A DNA stretch of 64,000 nucleotides. It comes from Pseudobacteroides cellulosolvens ATCC 35603 = DSM 2933. Its GTDB lineage: Bacteria > Bacillota > Clostridia > Acetivibrionales > DSM-2933. A program made the position numbers and the translations under genes. This document shows positions 8,871-18,256 of the stretch, piece by piece; within the stretch, counting starts at the first letter, position 1, and each line of letters starts with the position of its first letter. The DNA is taken from contig NZ_LGTC01000001.1 of the NCBI RefSeq assembly GCF_001262605.1, positions 5,714,001-5,778,000 on the forward strand, in the 5' to 3' direction. Below the pieces are notes generated by a model that worked only from the letters and a program-made list of their open reading frames with translations, was not told the origin of the DNA and made no database searches.

Positions 8871-10013
8871 TTAACTCATTAGTCTTAAATAAATATCTTC
8901 TACGGATTTTATATATTTATTGATACAAAATTCATTTTCAATATGCTGTTTTGCAGCCAATCCCAACCTATTAAGCTCGTTCTTGTCACTTTTAACCTTA
9001 TTCATAATTTCAAAAAATGCAGCATAGTCCTGTGGCTTTACCAGATAGCCTGTCTCCCGATCCTTCACAACCTCAGACAACGACCCGACATCAAACACAA
9101 GTGCGGGCTTTCCAATTGACATTGCCTCAAGTATCACCATAGGCAAACCTTCAACAATTGACGGAAGTATAAATAGGTCAAAATGAATCAAATACTTATA
9201 AATATCATCTTGATGCCCTAAAAATAGTATCTTTTCAGCTAACATACTTTCTCCCACTATTTTTTCGAGCTCTTCTCTTTGGTCTCCATCACCTACTATG
9301 ACTATTTTTGCTCCATCTAAAATCTCTTTTCTCTCAGAAAGCTTTTGAAGAAAAGAAATTAAACCCTTTCTATATGCCAAACAGCCGATAAAGCCAAATA
9401 TAAACTCATTTCCCTGCCGGATTTTTGCTTCACTCATGTCAATCTTTTCCGGATCAATAATTTCAATAGCATTTGACAATACCCTAATATTTGACTTATC
9501 TATATAGCTTCCATATTTAGTATAATGTTCCAGAACCTTTTGTCCACACATCAAATTTATTGAATAGGAATTTCTGATAACCCTGTCAACTCCTCTGACC
9601 CATGTTTTTCTCATAAGCCATTCACTACATTCATGAATATGTGAAATAATCTTTAGTTTTCGTAAAAAAAGCTTTTTTACAACAAGTGCAAACATTGATG
9701 CTCTAAAGCCATGGGCGTGAACAATATCTATCCTGTTTAAGATACAAACTTTCTTAAACTCAATAAGGTTCTTAATATTTATTTTGTTTACATTAATATG
9801 AACTGTATTAATACCTTCAGCTTTATATTTCTCAATTAATGTTCCACCGTTACAGATCATGACCACATTAAATTTATTCCGGTCAACATTCAAACATATC
9901 TGTTCAGCTACCTTTTCAGCACCACTGAACTTATCAGTTGGCAATACATGCAGTATATTTAACACATAATCAGTACCTTTCGTTACAGATTCCAAACTTA
10001 TATAAATCTTCAC
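8871..10013 (-). CDS. Glycosyltransferase family 4 (GT-B fold)
   Basis: A 380-residue GT-B enzyme: HVLPTDKFSGAEKVAEQI near the N-terminus, IVHAHGFRASMFAL, FGFIGCLAYRKGL, and the nucleotide-sugar site PSIVEGLPMVILEAMSIGK near residue 285. A GTG start at 10011-10013 has AAGGA 8 bp upstream. A second GTG 16 codons inside would begin just before the conserved NILHVLP strand and is an alternative. It is part of the polysaccharide operon; substrate unknown. Confidence 0.83.
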   Translation of the reverse strand: MKIYISLESVTKGTDYVLNILHVLPTDKFSGAEKVAEQICLNVDRNKFNVVMICNGGTLIEKYKAEGINTVHINVNKINIKNLIEFKKVCILNRIDIVHAHGFRASMFALVVKKLFLRKLKIISHIHECSEWLMRKTWVRGVDRVIRNSYSINLMCGQKVLEHYTKYGSYIDKSNIRVLSNAIEIIDPEKIDMSEAKIRQGNEFIFGFIGCLAYRKGLISFLQKLSERKEILDGAKIVIVGDGDQREELEKIVGESMLAEKILFLGHQDDIYKYLIHFDLFILPSIVEGLPMVILEAMSIGKPALVFDVGSLSEVVKDRETGYLVKPQDYAAFFEIMNKVKSDKNELNRLGLAAKQHIENEFCINKYIKSVEDIYLRLMS

Positions 10014-10041
10014 AGTTGGTATCCTTAATTGTAATTTAAGA

Positions 10042-11082
10042 TTAAGTTTCTATTCCCGCTATATCCAATATTTCTTTTATTCTATCAGTATACTTATGAT
10101 TATTAAATACCTTATTATGTCCTATCTCGGCAATTATTTCCCTTTCATTGGGGTTATTTAAATAATACCTCAGTTTTTTAGCTAGATCCTCATAGTTTTT
10201 AAAAGTTACCACTGCATCACTAAAATTATCTTTTATATAATCATTTTCATCAACAATATGAAAAGCTCCACTGCCAAGTGTTTCATAAACCCTTGGATTG
10301 CACCCGAAGTTTGATTGATTGTGATGAATATTTAATGTGATTTTTGATCCTGAATTAAGCTTATTTATCTCTGAAGGCTCTATATTCCTGTCCATGAAGT
10401 ATTTCCTATATCCTAATAAATAGTATCGTATATATCTTAAAGGATATCTCCACACCAGATAATGTCCGTAAAACTTCATTTTTATGTCCTTGAATTCCTT
10501 GATTAAACGAAGCATTATCTTTTCTCTTACAGGATATATCAATCCTGTCATAAAAAGGTCGATATCTTTAACTGCATTTTTTTCAGGATAATATATTGTT
10601 TCGTCATAGGCCATTGGCATAAAGTATGCCTTAACGCCTTCCTTTTCAAAATTGACTACATCAGTATACTCAAACATAAATCTGAAATCATAATTAAGAA
10701 TGCTTTTGTACGTGTAAAATTTTTTACCGTAGCGATTAAAAATAGAGTCCATCATCCACAATATTGTTTTTGATTTTTTCATAGCCATAAGAGTACTTTC
10801 CATAACCTTATGCCCCTTTATTACAAATACTAATCCCGGCTTGAACTCATTATATTCTTTTAGCATAACTGAATTTATATAGTTATCATACTTTGTAGCA
10901 AAGTGTTTTACCCCAATAAGAGGCAAAAGCCCATACAAAAATCTGTTTTTATATGTAATAGGATGATAACTTTCATAAAAATCCACTACCTTGGTTTCCC
11001 AGCCCAGCTTTTTAAAGGCTTTTTCAACACTTTGATTATAACCGTGAAAATATGGGCCAATAATTAGTACCTTTTTCTCCAT
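10042..11082 (-). CDS. CgeB-like glycosyltransferase
   Basis: About 346 residues, resembling the CgeB/spore-maturation group of GT-B proteins: KKVLIIGPYFHGYNQSVEKA at the start, GLVFVIKGHKVM, WMMDSIF, and the C-terminal NIHHNQSNFGCNPRVYETLG with the catalytic-region Glu. CgeB proteins glycosylate spore surfaces in Bacillus. In this cluster the protein is more likely one more polysaccharide transferase. Start ATG 11080-11082 follows AGAGGCAGG; an upstream TTG without a ribosome site would add nine residues. Confidence 0.75.
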   Translation of the reverse strand: MEKKVLIIGPYFHGYNQSVEKAFKKLGWETKVVDFYESYHPITYKNRFLYGLLPLIGVKHFATKYDNYINSVMLKEYNEFKPGLVFVIKGHKVMESTLMAMKKSKTILWMMDSIFNRYGKKFYTYKSILNYDFRFMFEYTDVVNFEKEGVKAYFMPMAYDETIYYPEKNAVKDIDLFMTGLIYPVREKIMLRLIKEFKDIKMKFYGHYLVWRYPLRYIRYYLLGYRKYFMDRNIEPSEINKLNSGSKITLNIHHNQSNFGCNPRVYETLGSGAFHIVDENDYIKDNFSDAVVTFKNYEDLAKKLRYYLNNPNEREIIAEIGHNKVFNNHKYTDRIKEILDIAGIET

Positions 11083-11131
11083 TTCAACCTGCCTCTTCTT
11101 ATATATCAAATTTCATAGTAATGATACCGTA

Positions 11132-12016
11132 TCAGCATCTGTTTTTCAAATTAATTACCGCAAATATAAGTCCCTTCACAAAAAGCTTTTTATTAATCTT
11201 TAAAACCTGATATAGCTTTTCCATTGCATTATTATTCTTGAGCCTGTATAGTCTTTGAAACATCCCATAGGTGATTAAATCCTGCAATTGTTTTATTTTT
11301 TCTCCACTCATATTTTCGGACCCATAATCTGCTTCAGTCTTTTCCAGGACCTTAAGCTCACCAATAAGCATCAATCTTTTATTATGGGATGTGTTTGAGC
11401 CATGCCAACGTACATAACATACACTCTGTTCCATATATGCAAATTTTCGGCCTTTAAGGCTTAGCTTCAGCCAATAATCCCAATCCTCTGCAGTATTGAG
11501 ACTTTCATCAAAATAAATATCGTCTCTCCTGCTGACTACTGCATTGATAGTTATAAAATTCCACTTTATAAGTTCATGAGAAATATCACCAATAAGTTCT
11601 TTAGGTTTAATTAATACAAAATCTCCCGGATGCTCTTTAAATTGCTTGGAAACACCATAAACAGCAAAAATTTCAGGATGCAAATTTAAAAAATCCACCT
11701 GCATTTTAATTTTTTCCTTATCAAGCAAATCATCAGAGTCCAAAAATTGCAAAAACTCACCTTGAGCTGCTCTTATGCCGTTATTTCTAGCAGCTGAGCG
11801 CTCACTGTTAGCCTGATATATATATTTAATAACACCTTCCTTTATAAAGGGCATCATTATTTCTTTTGTATTATCTGTTGAGCCGTCATCTACTACTATT
11901 ATTTCTATATCTTTATAGCTCTGGGTAAGACATGAGTTGACAGCTTCCTTAATATATGCTCCCTGATTATAGGTAGGTATTATAATACTAACCAATCCTT
12001 TTGTATATTCCTTCAT
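11132..12016 (-). CDS. Glycosyltransferase family 2 (GT-A fold)
   Basis: A 294-residue inverting GT-A enzyme: VSIIIPTYNQGAYIKEAV, IIVVDDGSTDNT and the metal-binding QFLDSDDLLD. The acceptor region includes ESLNTAEDWDYWLKLSLKG. A basic C-terminal tail may touch the membrane. Its start lies inside the end of the next gene upstream (29-bp overlap), so the two transferases are translationally coupled. Confidence 0.85.
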   Translation of the reverse strand: MKEYTKGLVSIIIPTYNQGAYIKEAVNSCLTQSYKDIEIIVVDDGSTDNTKEIMMPFIKEGVIKYIYQANSERSAARNNGIRAAQGEFLQFLDSDDLLDKEKIKMQVDFLNLHPEIFAVYGVSKQFKEHPGDFVLIKPKELIGDISHELIKWNFITINAVVSRRDDIYFDESLNTAEDWDYWLKLSLKGRKFAYMEQSVCYVRWHGSNTSHNKRLMLIGELKVLEKTEADYGSENMSGEKIKQLQDLITYGMFQRLYRLKNNNAMEKLYQVLKINKKLFVKGLIFAVINLKNRC

Positions 12017-12899
12017 AGCCCTTTTTATATTTCATCCCATCTATAAATGCCTTTATGGCATTTTTGTTAATTTTTCCTTTTAATACGCCAATCATGGAGT
12101 TGTAAGCCATTCTCAGCATTCTCCTTGATATAAACAACTTATATGTCAACCATGGAGCATTTCGCTTAACAAATATGATATTATTTCTGATCATATAATA
12201 CTCTTTTATTCCAGAAATTTTATCAATTGTACTTGACCCCTTATGGTATATTTCGCTATTACAAATGCATTTGACTTTATATCCGGCCCTCCAGGCCCTA
12301 AGGCACCATTCATTTTCTTCGTAGAATAAAAAATAAACTTCCGGTATTAAGCCCACATTCTCTAAAAGTTTTCTCCTGGCAACAAGACAAGAACCGCTTA
12401 TATAATCGACTTCCAAATCCTCAGTAACCTGGGAAGAGTAAGCACCAGTATTAATCTGGTACACATTGCCTCTTGATAAATGCAAAATGGAACCTGTTGA
12501 TTGTATTTTTGTCCGATCGGAATATTCGCAAACCTTTGATCCTGCAATACCAATGGTTTTATCACTCTCCATCTTGCTGATAATAGGTTCGAGGAACGAT
12601 TGCTCCACAACCACATCATTATTAATTATGCAAATATAGTCTGCATTGTTATCCATAGCATGTTTTATACCTATGTTATTGCCTCCGGCATAACCCAGAT
12701 TCTCCTTTGTTTTTATAAAAATAACATCGGGAAATTTGCCGGTAAGAACCTCTTCCGAACCGTCTGTTGAGGCATTATCCACCACTATGACTTTATAATT
12801 CTTATATGAAATTTGTTCCAGGCTTTTGATACATTCAATTGTATCTTTTAACCCATTATAGTTTAGTACAATAATAAAAACCAATGGATTATTATTCAT
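11988..12899 (-). CDS. Glycosyltransferase family 2, rhamnosyltransferase-like
   Basis: GT-A enzyme of about 303 residues: VFIIVLNYNGLKDTIECI, VIVVDNASTDGS, IINNDVV as the DXD-like metal site, SGSCLVARR and FLFYEENEWCLRAWRAGY. This motif set is typical of WbbL-type rhamnosyltransferases, which fits the dTDP-rhamnose genes in the same operon (function inferred). ATG 12897-12899 is preferred over a TTG ten codons earlier. It starts 4 bp after the methyltransferase stop. Confidence 0.83.
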   Translation of the reverse strand: MNNNPLVFIIVLNYNGLKDTIECIKSLEQISYKNYKVIVVDNASTDGSEEVLTGKFPDVIFIKTKENLGYAGGNNIGIKHAMDNNADYICIINNDVVVEQSFLEPIISKMESDKTIGIAGSKVCEYSDRTKIQSTGSILHLSRGNVYQINTGAYSSQVTEDLEVDYISGSCLVARRKLLENVGLIPEVYFLFYEENEWCLRAWRAGYKVKCICNSEIYHKGSSTIDKISGIKEYYMIRNNIIFVKRNAPWLTYKLFISRRMLRMAYNSMIGVLKGKINKNAIKAFIDGMKYKKGYEGIYKRIG

Positions 12900-12903
12900 C
12901 TTT

Positions 12904-13563
12904 TCAATTTTCCTTTTTATATTTTGCAAGGCATATATATTGAATTACCAAAAACTCTTCCAGTTTTCTAAACGTAAGTCTGTTTAAGAGGGCCTTCTTA
13001 CCTATTTTTAGTTCTGGAAATGTCTCAACTCTCTCAATATCGTAGTCCTTGCTCAATAATTCCATAATATTTTTTTTACAGAAAAACCTTAAATGAGTTT
13101 TATCCATAATTCCAGCTTCCTCGTACCTGAAATCCCCCTTTAGGAAGATAGTCTTCATTGTACTGAACTCCCTAATATTGGGCACACTGGTAACAATATA
13201 CCCGCTTTTACTCAAGTACCTTTTTACCTTTTTAAGAACCTCCCAAGGATTAACAAGATGCTCCAAGACATCTGCCATAATTATTATATCAAAATAATTC
13301 TCAGGAAATTCAAGCTCCATTGTTTCTATATTTCCAACAATTGTTTTATCCAATAAAGCTTCATTATGTCTAATGGTATGGGGGTTTATCTCAATACCCA
13401 CAACCTCTGAAGCTATTCCGGTTTTCTTTAATTCGATTAGTGTTGCACCACAACCACAGCCTATTTCCAGAATCTTATGGCCTGTACCTGGTATCATGCA
13501 TATTATATCGTTACGAACATGTGCGTAATAACTTTTATCTTTGCTATCATAAAGATTCGCCAT
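12904..13563 (-). CDS. Class I SAM-dependent methyltransferase
   Basis: A 219-residue Rossmann-fold methyltransferase: motif I ILEIGCGCGATL, VVGIEINP for ribose binding, and DIIIMADVLEHLVNPWEVL as motif IV/post. The DVLEHL and HLRFFCKKN features are common in sugar- or lipid-modifying enzymes of O-antigen clusters, so it probably methylates a sugar or caps the chain (inference). Start ATG 13561-13563 has TAGGAG 7 bp upstream. Confidence 0.83.
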   Translation of the reverse strand: MANLYDSKDKSYYAHVRNDIICMIPGTGHKILEIGCGCGATLIELKKTGIASEVVGIEINPHTIRHNEALLDKTIVGNIETMELEFPENYFDIIIMADVLEHLVNPWEVLKKVKRYLSKSGYIVTSVPNIREFSTMKTIFLKGDFRYEEAGIMDKTHLRFFCKKNIMELLSKDYDIERVETFPELKIGKKALLNRLTFRKLEEFLVIQYICLAKYKKEN

Positions 13564-13565
13564 CG

Positions 13566-14846
13566 TCAACTCCTAAACAATGAATATTTTGGATGCTTTA
13601 GCTCTAAAACTATATATAAACCAACAGTAATATACAATTCTGTAATTAAAACCGATACTGCAGTTCCATAACTTGAAAACATATTAACCAATACTAAATT
13701 CAAAATTATATTTAATACTGACCCTGTAAACAACACAGATGTATAACTCTTTTTAAAGTCATATGCAAGCATGGTCTGATATGCAGGAATGTTTGAGACA
13801 ACAATAAAAGGAACAAAACTCAATATCTTGAGAATCACCTCTGACTCAATCACTTGTTCCCCAGCCATCAATCTTATTATTAGTCCCGAGAAGACCAGCA
13901 GAATCAAACATCCGCTTAAGAACACAATGACCGCCGGTATAAATACTTTCCTGTAAAAATCTTTTAATTTCTCTTTTGACTCTAATGCCTTACTGCATAC
14001 ATAGGGATAAATAGCTTGAAAAATTACACTTGCCAAGCTTCTAACCGCTGTAATAATTTTTTCTGCCATGGAATAATATCCCACAACAGTATCATTAGTA
14101 AAAGCCCTCAAAATAAGTGTATTTGAGTTAATGTACATGTTTACAGAAAAAGTGGAAATAAAAATGTACCACCCCTCCAAGAAATACCCCTTTAACACTG
14201 AAAACCTCGGTATCATATACTTTACTCTAAAATTAACAACCACAATCCATACACTTACTATACCTATTATTATTGATGCTATCGAGTTTAATAGTACAAC
14301 TTTAAAATAGTCATTTTCAACCTTAATAACTATAAAAATTAAAACTGTAAATGCTAGCCTGGAGAAAAAGTTAAAATATGTTATATACTTCATTCTTTCT
14401 ATCCCCTGAAAGAACCAAACCGGGAAAAAAGCATTGCCAATTAAACCTATAAAAGCAATATAATAAATGGTTTGATAATCTCTAAATGCTGTTATTACGT
14501 TTATCAATATTACCATAATAATCAAACTAACTGCCAATAGACCGCACTTTATTGTCATTACAGAGCTAAAAATTTCCGATACTTTATTTTTATCATCCCT
14601 ATTTACCGATATATTCTTGGTCGCCGATAGATTGAACCCGTAATCTACCAGCAATTGAAAATACGAAAACGTTGCCGTTTGTATTGCAATTATCCCAAAC
14701 TTCTCTGCCCCGATGACCCTTAATAAATAGGGCATGGTAATTATCGGAAACAAGTAATTCAAAATCTGCAAAACAGCTAATGAAAAGAAATTTGAAATCA
14801 GCCGTTTGCCAGAGCCTGAAATATTTTTTATCGAACTTATCTGCAT
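13566..14846 (-). CDS. wzx: Wzx-type oligosaccharide flippase
   Basis: A polytopic membrane protein of 426 residues with about 12-14 hydrophobic segments in the MOP/RfbX pattern. The first segment reads FFSLAVLQILNYLFPIITMP, followed by YLLRVIGAEKFGIIAIQTA and VDYGFNLSATKNIS, a hallmark of Wzx proteins. It would flip the undecaprenyl-linked repeat unit to the outer face for the Wzy-like protein encoded upstream. Length is normal. It lies between the dockerin gene and the methyltransferase; its stop is 3 bp from the methyltransferase start. Confidence 0.88.
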   Translation of the reverse strand: MQISSIKNISGSGKRLISNFFSLAVLQILNYLFPIITMPYLLRVIGAEKFGIIAIQTATFSYFQLLVDYGFNLSATKNISVNRDDKNKVSEIFSSVMTIKCGLLAVSLIIMVILINVITAFRDYQTIYYIAFIGLIGNAFFPVWFFQGIERMKYITYFNFFSRLAFTVLIFIVIKVENDYFKVVLLNSIASIIIGIVSVWIVVVNFRVKYMIPRFSVLKGYFLEGWYIFISTFSVNMYINSNTLILRAFTNDTVVGYYSMAEKIITAVRSLASVIFQAIYPYVCSKALESKEKLKDFYRKVFIPAVIVFLSGCLILLVFSGLIIRLMAGEQVIESEVILKILSFVPFIVVSNIPAYQTMLAYDFKKSYTSVLFTGSVLNIILNLVLVNMFSSYGTAVSVLITELYITVGLYIVLELKHPKYSLFRS

Positions 14847-14889
14847 TTATTACTTCTCCAGTCAAATTCTATGAGGCCTATAATCATTC

Positions 14890-16338
14890 TTAAAGCTCTA
14901 TATATGAAAGATCATTTTCAGTAAAATAGTCTTCGGAACATTTATTAAAATGCTTGGCTATAATCAAAAAATCTTCTATATTTATTACACCATTCCTGTC
15001 TAAATCACATCTATAATTTTCCGAACCTTCAAATGTATTAAATAAACTGGCAATTTCTATAACATCCATCATATTAATGGCATTATCCTGAACTATATCC
15101 CCTGGGCAAATTTTAATAGGTGCTTCTTTAGTACTAAGCTGTGTATCTTTACTAACTGAAAGTATGTCAATTGTTCTTTTTAAATAACTTTCCTTTGAAA
15201 TAACAAGTGTCCTGCTCGCTACGGAAACAGGTACATTGTATATCTCAAAATATCCGTTTTCCCTTGTTTTAACCCACACATTCAGTTCAGGTATTTCTAC
15301 TTTAAATCCCTCATTTGTATGCTCTGGTCCATTAATTGATCCTGCAACATCACTCTTCACATAACCACAAATCTTAATTCCATCATTGGAAGGAGTAACA
15401 GAAGGATTTTGATTTTCATAGTCATCATAATATATTCTACTTTTATAATCCCCGTTTATTTCTTCACCATTAAAATAAGTTATATTAAGGCCAGTGCTAT
15501 TTAGATGCTTCCAAACTCCAACTGTTTCATCCCCGTTGCTAAGAACCCATAAATAGTATCCCGCCTGCTGGCTGTCAAAATTCAATGTTAACCATGAGTT
15601 ATCCTGAAAATTCACAAATGCTTTGGATGCTATCGGTTCAGAATTTATAGTGGTATAATAATCGGAACTCCATTTATACAATTTTAATGTTAAGTTTCCG
15701 ATTGCATTATTCCAACTCGGACAAAACACCTCAACACTCTTGAATTTATCAGTCGCAAATATCTTAGAAGCTGCCGTATTTTTCCCACCTGTTAATTCTA
15801 CCGGGGTAAATGTACTATTTGGGTCATATAAGTCTGTTGCCTTTGTAGTGAAATATATCCTTGCCTTGTATTCACCCTCTGTTTCTTTACCGTTTAAGTA
15901 TGCGGTATTATTGCCTAAATTACCATTCTTTCTCCATACACCCACAATTTCAGTTGGATTACTTAATTCCCATAAATATTCTCCGGAATTCTGAGTTGAT
16001 AATTTCAACGATAACCATTCATTATCCTTGAAATCAATAAAATACTTTACTTCTATTGGTGCAGAGTTTATAGTTGTGCTATAATCTTTATTCCATCTGT
16101 AAAGCTTTAACGTCAAATTTCCTGTATTATTGCTCCAACTGGGACATTGAACCTCAATACAATTAAAATCCTTATATGAAGTAAACTTTTGGCTTGCTGT
16201 ATCAGAACCTGTAAGTTGTAGAGCGGTTTCTTCAAAATCATCGTTGTATAACAAATATGGTGCATCTGCATATGCCAAATTTACTATAATTATTGTAAAT
16301 AGCATGCCTAATAACATTATCTTAATACACTTTTTCAT
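14890..16338 (-). CDS. Secreted dockerin protein with two tandem beta-type repeats
   Basis: A 482-residue extracellular protein of unknown function. A signal peptide ends near AYADA. Two tandem repeats of about 130 residues follow (roughly 30-165 and 170-300). They share LTGS/LTGGKN, VQCPSWSNNTGNLTLKLYRW versus VFCPSWNNAIGNLTLKLYKW, and VGVWRK versus VGVWKH. A carboxypeptidase-regulatory-like module comes next (about 315-420), then a C-terminal type I-like dockerin with two Ca loops, GDIVQDNAINMMD and CDLDRNGVINIED. No catalytic domain was recognised; the repeats may bind carbohydrate. Start ATG 16336-16338 has GGGAGTG 6 bp upstream. It sits inside the polysaccharide operon, so a role in binding or displaying that polymer is possible (inference). 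Confidence 0.8.
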   Translation of the reverse strand: MKKCIKIMLLGMLFTIIIVNLAYADAPYLLYNDDFEETALQLTGSDTASQKFTSYKDFNCIEVQCPSWSNNTGNLTLKLYRWNKDYSTTINSAPIEVKYFIDFKDNEWLSLKLSTQNSGEYLWELSNPTEIVGVWRKNGNLGNNTAYLNGKETEGEYKARIYFTTKATDLYDPNSTFTPVELTGGKNTAASKIFATDKFKSVEVFCPSWNNAIGNLTLKLYKWSSDYYTTINSEPIASKAFVNFQDNSWLTLNFDSQQAGYYLWVLSNGDETVGVWKHLNSTGLNITYFNGEEINGDYKSRIYYDDYENQNPSVTPSNDGIKICGYVKSDVAGSINGPEHTNEGFKVEIPELNVWVKTRENGYFEIYNVPVSVASRTLVISKESYLKRTIDILSVSKDTQLSTKEAPIKICPGDIVQDNAINMMDVIEIASLFNTFEGSENYRCDLDRNGVINIEDFLIIAKHFNKCSEDYFTENDLSYIEL

Positions 16339-16343
16339 TATAA

Positions 16344-17675
16344 TCACTCCCCACTTTTTTCATTAACATGAAATTTATCTTTTTTGTTTATTCTAATTTG
16401 CATCCCATATCTGCCAACTGAAGCTAAAGCAATAAGGAGGCATACAATCTTCTGCCGATGTCTTATTGCTGTTCCATAATTGGAAGTGCCCCAGGCAAAT
16501 GTTAAAATCTCAATCAACATTATTGCAAATAGAGCTATAAAAAGAATTTTGTTTTCACATCCTGCTTTTCTAATGCTTTTTAAACAAAAAAATATCAATA
16601 CCGCATAAAAGGCGGCATCTACAAAACCTATTATATCAAACACTCCAGAAACTTTCCATAAAAATGGCATAAGCAAAAAATATATGATCCTTATAGGAGT
16701 ATGTATTACAATGTCTATAATAGATGCAGGATAAAATCCTTGGAGATAAGCGGTTCTTCCAACTGCTAAAGGTATCAATCTGCTTTTTAGATATTCCGGC
16801 GAAAAAATTAAACTGATGTCTGCAGGCAGCTTATTAAGAAGCCTAGACCTAAAAAACACCATTACCACAAGAGTCAAAACAATTGCAATAACAACCTCTT
16901 TATTAATGAGTTTCCATTGCTTGGTTGCAGGCTTATAAAAAGAGAAAAAGAATAGATATACTCCTCCAACAAAAATCATTGCACCATGTACCGAACTTGC
17001 AGCTGTGAGTAGAATTACTGAAAGGACAATATGATATAATAATCCTCCTTTTACCCATTTTATAAAATAGTATACAGATATAAGGCTTAAAAGGGTTATT
17101 ACATTTTCTCTTAAAATAACAGCCGAATACAGGTTAAGCGTTGGAAATAATGCTGCAACAAGGCTTCCTGTCAATGCTGCTTTTTTGGAACCGCCTATTT
17201 CAACTACCAGTTTATAAACAAAATACACAGTAAAAAATCCAAAAATAACATTGAAAAACTGTGCAACAAAGGGCGATCTTCCTGTTAAGAAATAAATTAA
17301 TCCTACAAATTTGGAATATAAATACGCTCCCGGAGTATCGGGTGGTACGGCACCATTTTCCCAAGCTTGGGCAACTTTCCATCCCAAGTCTTCAAATGCC
17401 ACTGCATCCGTACCACTATCCGGCAGATGTATATAAAACGAATTAAGAATTGCAAGTACCAAACGTGTGATAAAGGCAAGGTATAAAACTATAACAAGCC
17501 CTGTTTCTTTGCTTTTTATTAGTCCCATAGAAATAAAAACTATACTTGAGAGCACAATCAACGCACTAACCATCTCGGTTCCACGCATAGAAGAAGCAAA
17601 ACCTATAAAAATGGCCACAGGTAGCAGCAATAAAACTGATATTACTTTCATATCAATTGTAGTTTCCTTAACCAT
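16344..17675 (-). CDS. Polytopic membrane protein, GT-C/ArnT-like glycosyltransferase candidate
   Basis: 443 residues with about 10-11 TM segments. The first extracytoplasmic loop carries LPDSGTDAVAFEDLGW. Acidic residues at this position are the catalytic feature of GT-C (PMT/ArnT) enzymes that use polyprenyl-phosphate sugars. GRSPFVAQFFNVIFG and AALFPTLNLYSAVILRE resemble that group. A role as a second polymerase-like protein cannot be excluded. Its end nearly touches the dockerin gene, suggesting coupled translation. It follows the rml genes in transcription order. Confidence 0.65.
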   Translation of the reverse strand: MVKETTIDMKVISVLLLLPVAIFIGFASSMRGTEMVSALIVLSSIVFISMGLIKSKETGLVIVLYLAFITRLVLAILNSFYIHLPDSGTDAVAFEDLGWKVAQAWENGAVPPDTPGAYLYSKFVGLIYFLTGRSPFVAQFFNVIFGFFTVYFVYKLVVEIGGSKKAALTGSLVAALFPTLNLYSAVILRENVITLLSLISVYYFIKWVKGGLLYHIVLSVILLTAASSVHGAMIFVGGVYLFFFSFYKPATKQWKLINKEVVIAIVLTLVVMVFFRSRLLNKLPADISLIFSPEYLKSRLIPLAVGRTAYLQGFYPASIIDIVIHTPIRIIYFLLMPFLWKVSGVFDIIGFVDAAFYAVLIFFCLKSIRKAGCENKILFIALFAIMLIEILTFAWGTSNYGTAIRHRQKIVCLLIALASVGRYGMQIRINKKDKFHVNEKSGE

Positions 17676-17717
17676 CTGAATTTCTTCTCCTATTACTAAA
17701 CATCTTTACTTTCATTC

Positions 17718-18254
17718 TCATAAAGTCCCAAGCTTTTTGTCCTTCTCGGAAAGAACAATTTCATTAATACCCTCTAAAGGCCATTCTATACCGATGGAAG
17801 GGTCGTTCCACATAATTCCGCTTTCATCTTCAGGATGATAAAACTCTGTACACTTGTATGCAAACTCGGCCTCATCGGATAAAACCAAAAAACCGTGTGC
17901 AAACCCAGGCGGAACATAGAACTGCTTTTTATTCTCTGCTGAAAGGACAACTCCAAACCACTTTTTATAGGTAGGAGAATCTTTCCTCATATCCACACCT
18001 ACATCAAAAACCTCCCCGGACAACACCCTCACCAGCTTTCCCTGAGGGAAATTCACTTGAAAATGGAGTCCTCTTAAGACTCCTTTAAAGGATTTTGACT
18101 GGTTATCCTGGACAAAAGCCATATCCAATCCAGCTTCCTTGAAATCATTATAATTATATGTTTCCATGAAATACCCTCTGTTATCACCAAATACCTTTGG
18201 CTCAATAACATAAAGGTCTTTAATTCCCGTATCAATAAAATTGAATTTGCCCAA
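17718..18254 (-). CDS. rmlC: dTDP-4-dehydrorhamnose 3,5-epimerase
   Basis: A 178-residue cupin enzyme, third step of dTDP-L-rhamnose synthesis. Motifs: PKVFGDNRGYFMETYN, FVQDNQSKS, LRGLHFQ with the catalytic His, GKLVRVLSGEVFDVGVD and PPGFAHGFLVLSD. Length is typical. It starts 3 bp downstream of rmlB, and all four rml genes are contiguous. It functions in the cytoplasm to supply L-rhamnose donor to the rhamnosyltransferase-like genes downstream. Confidence 0.93.
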   Translation of the reverse strand: MGKFNFIDTGIKDLYVIEPKVFGDNRGYFMETYNYNDFKEAGLDMAFVQDNQSKSFKGVLRGLHFQVNFPQGKLVRVLSGEVFDVGVDMRKDSPTYKKWFGVVLSAENKKQFYVPPGFAHGFLVLSDEAEFAYKCTEFYHPEDESGIMWNDPSIGIEWPLEGINEIVLSEKDKKLGTL

Positions 18255-18256
18255 AA

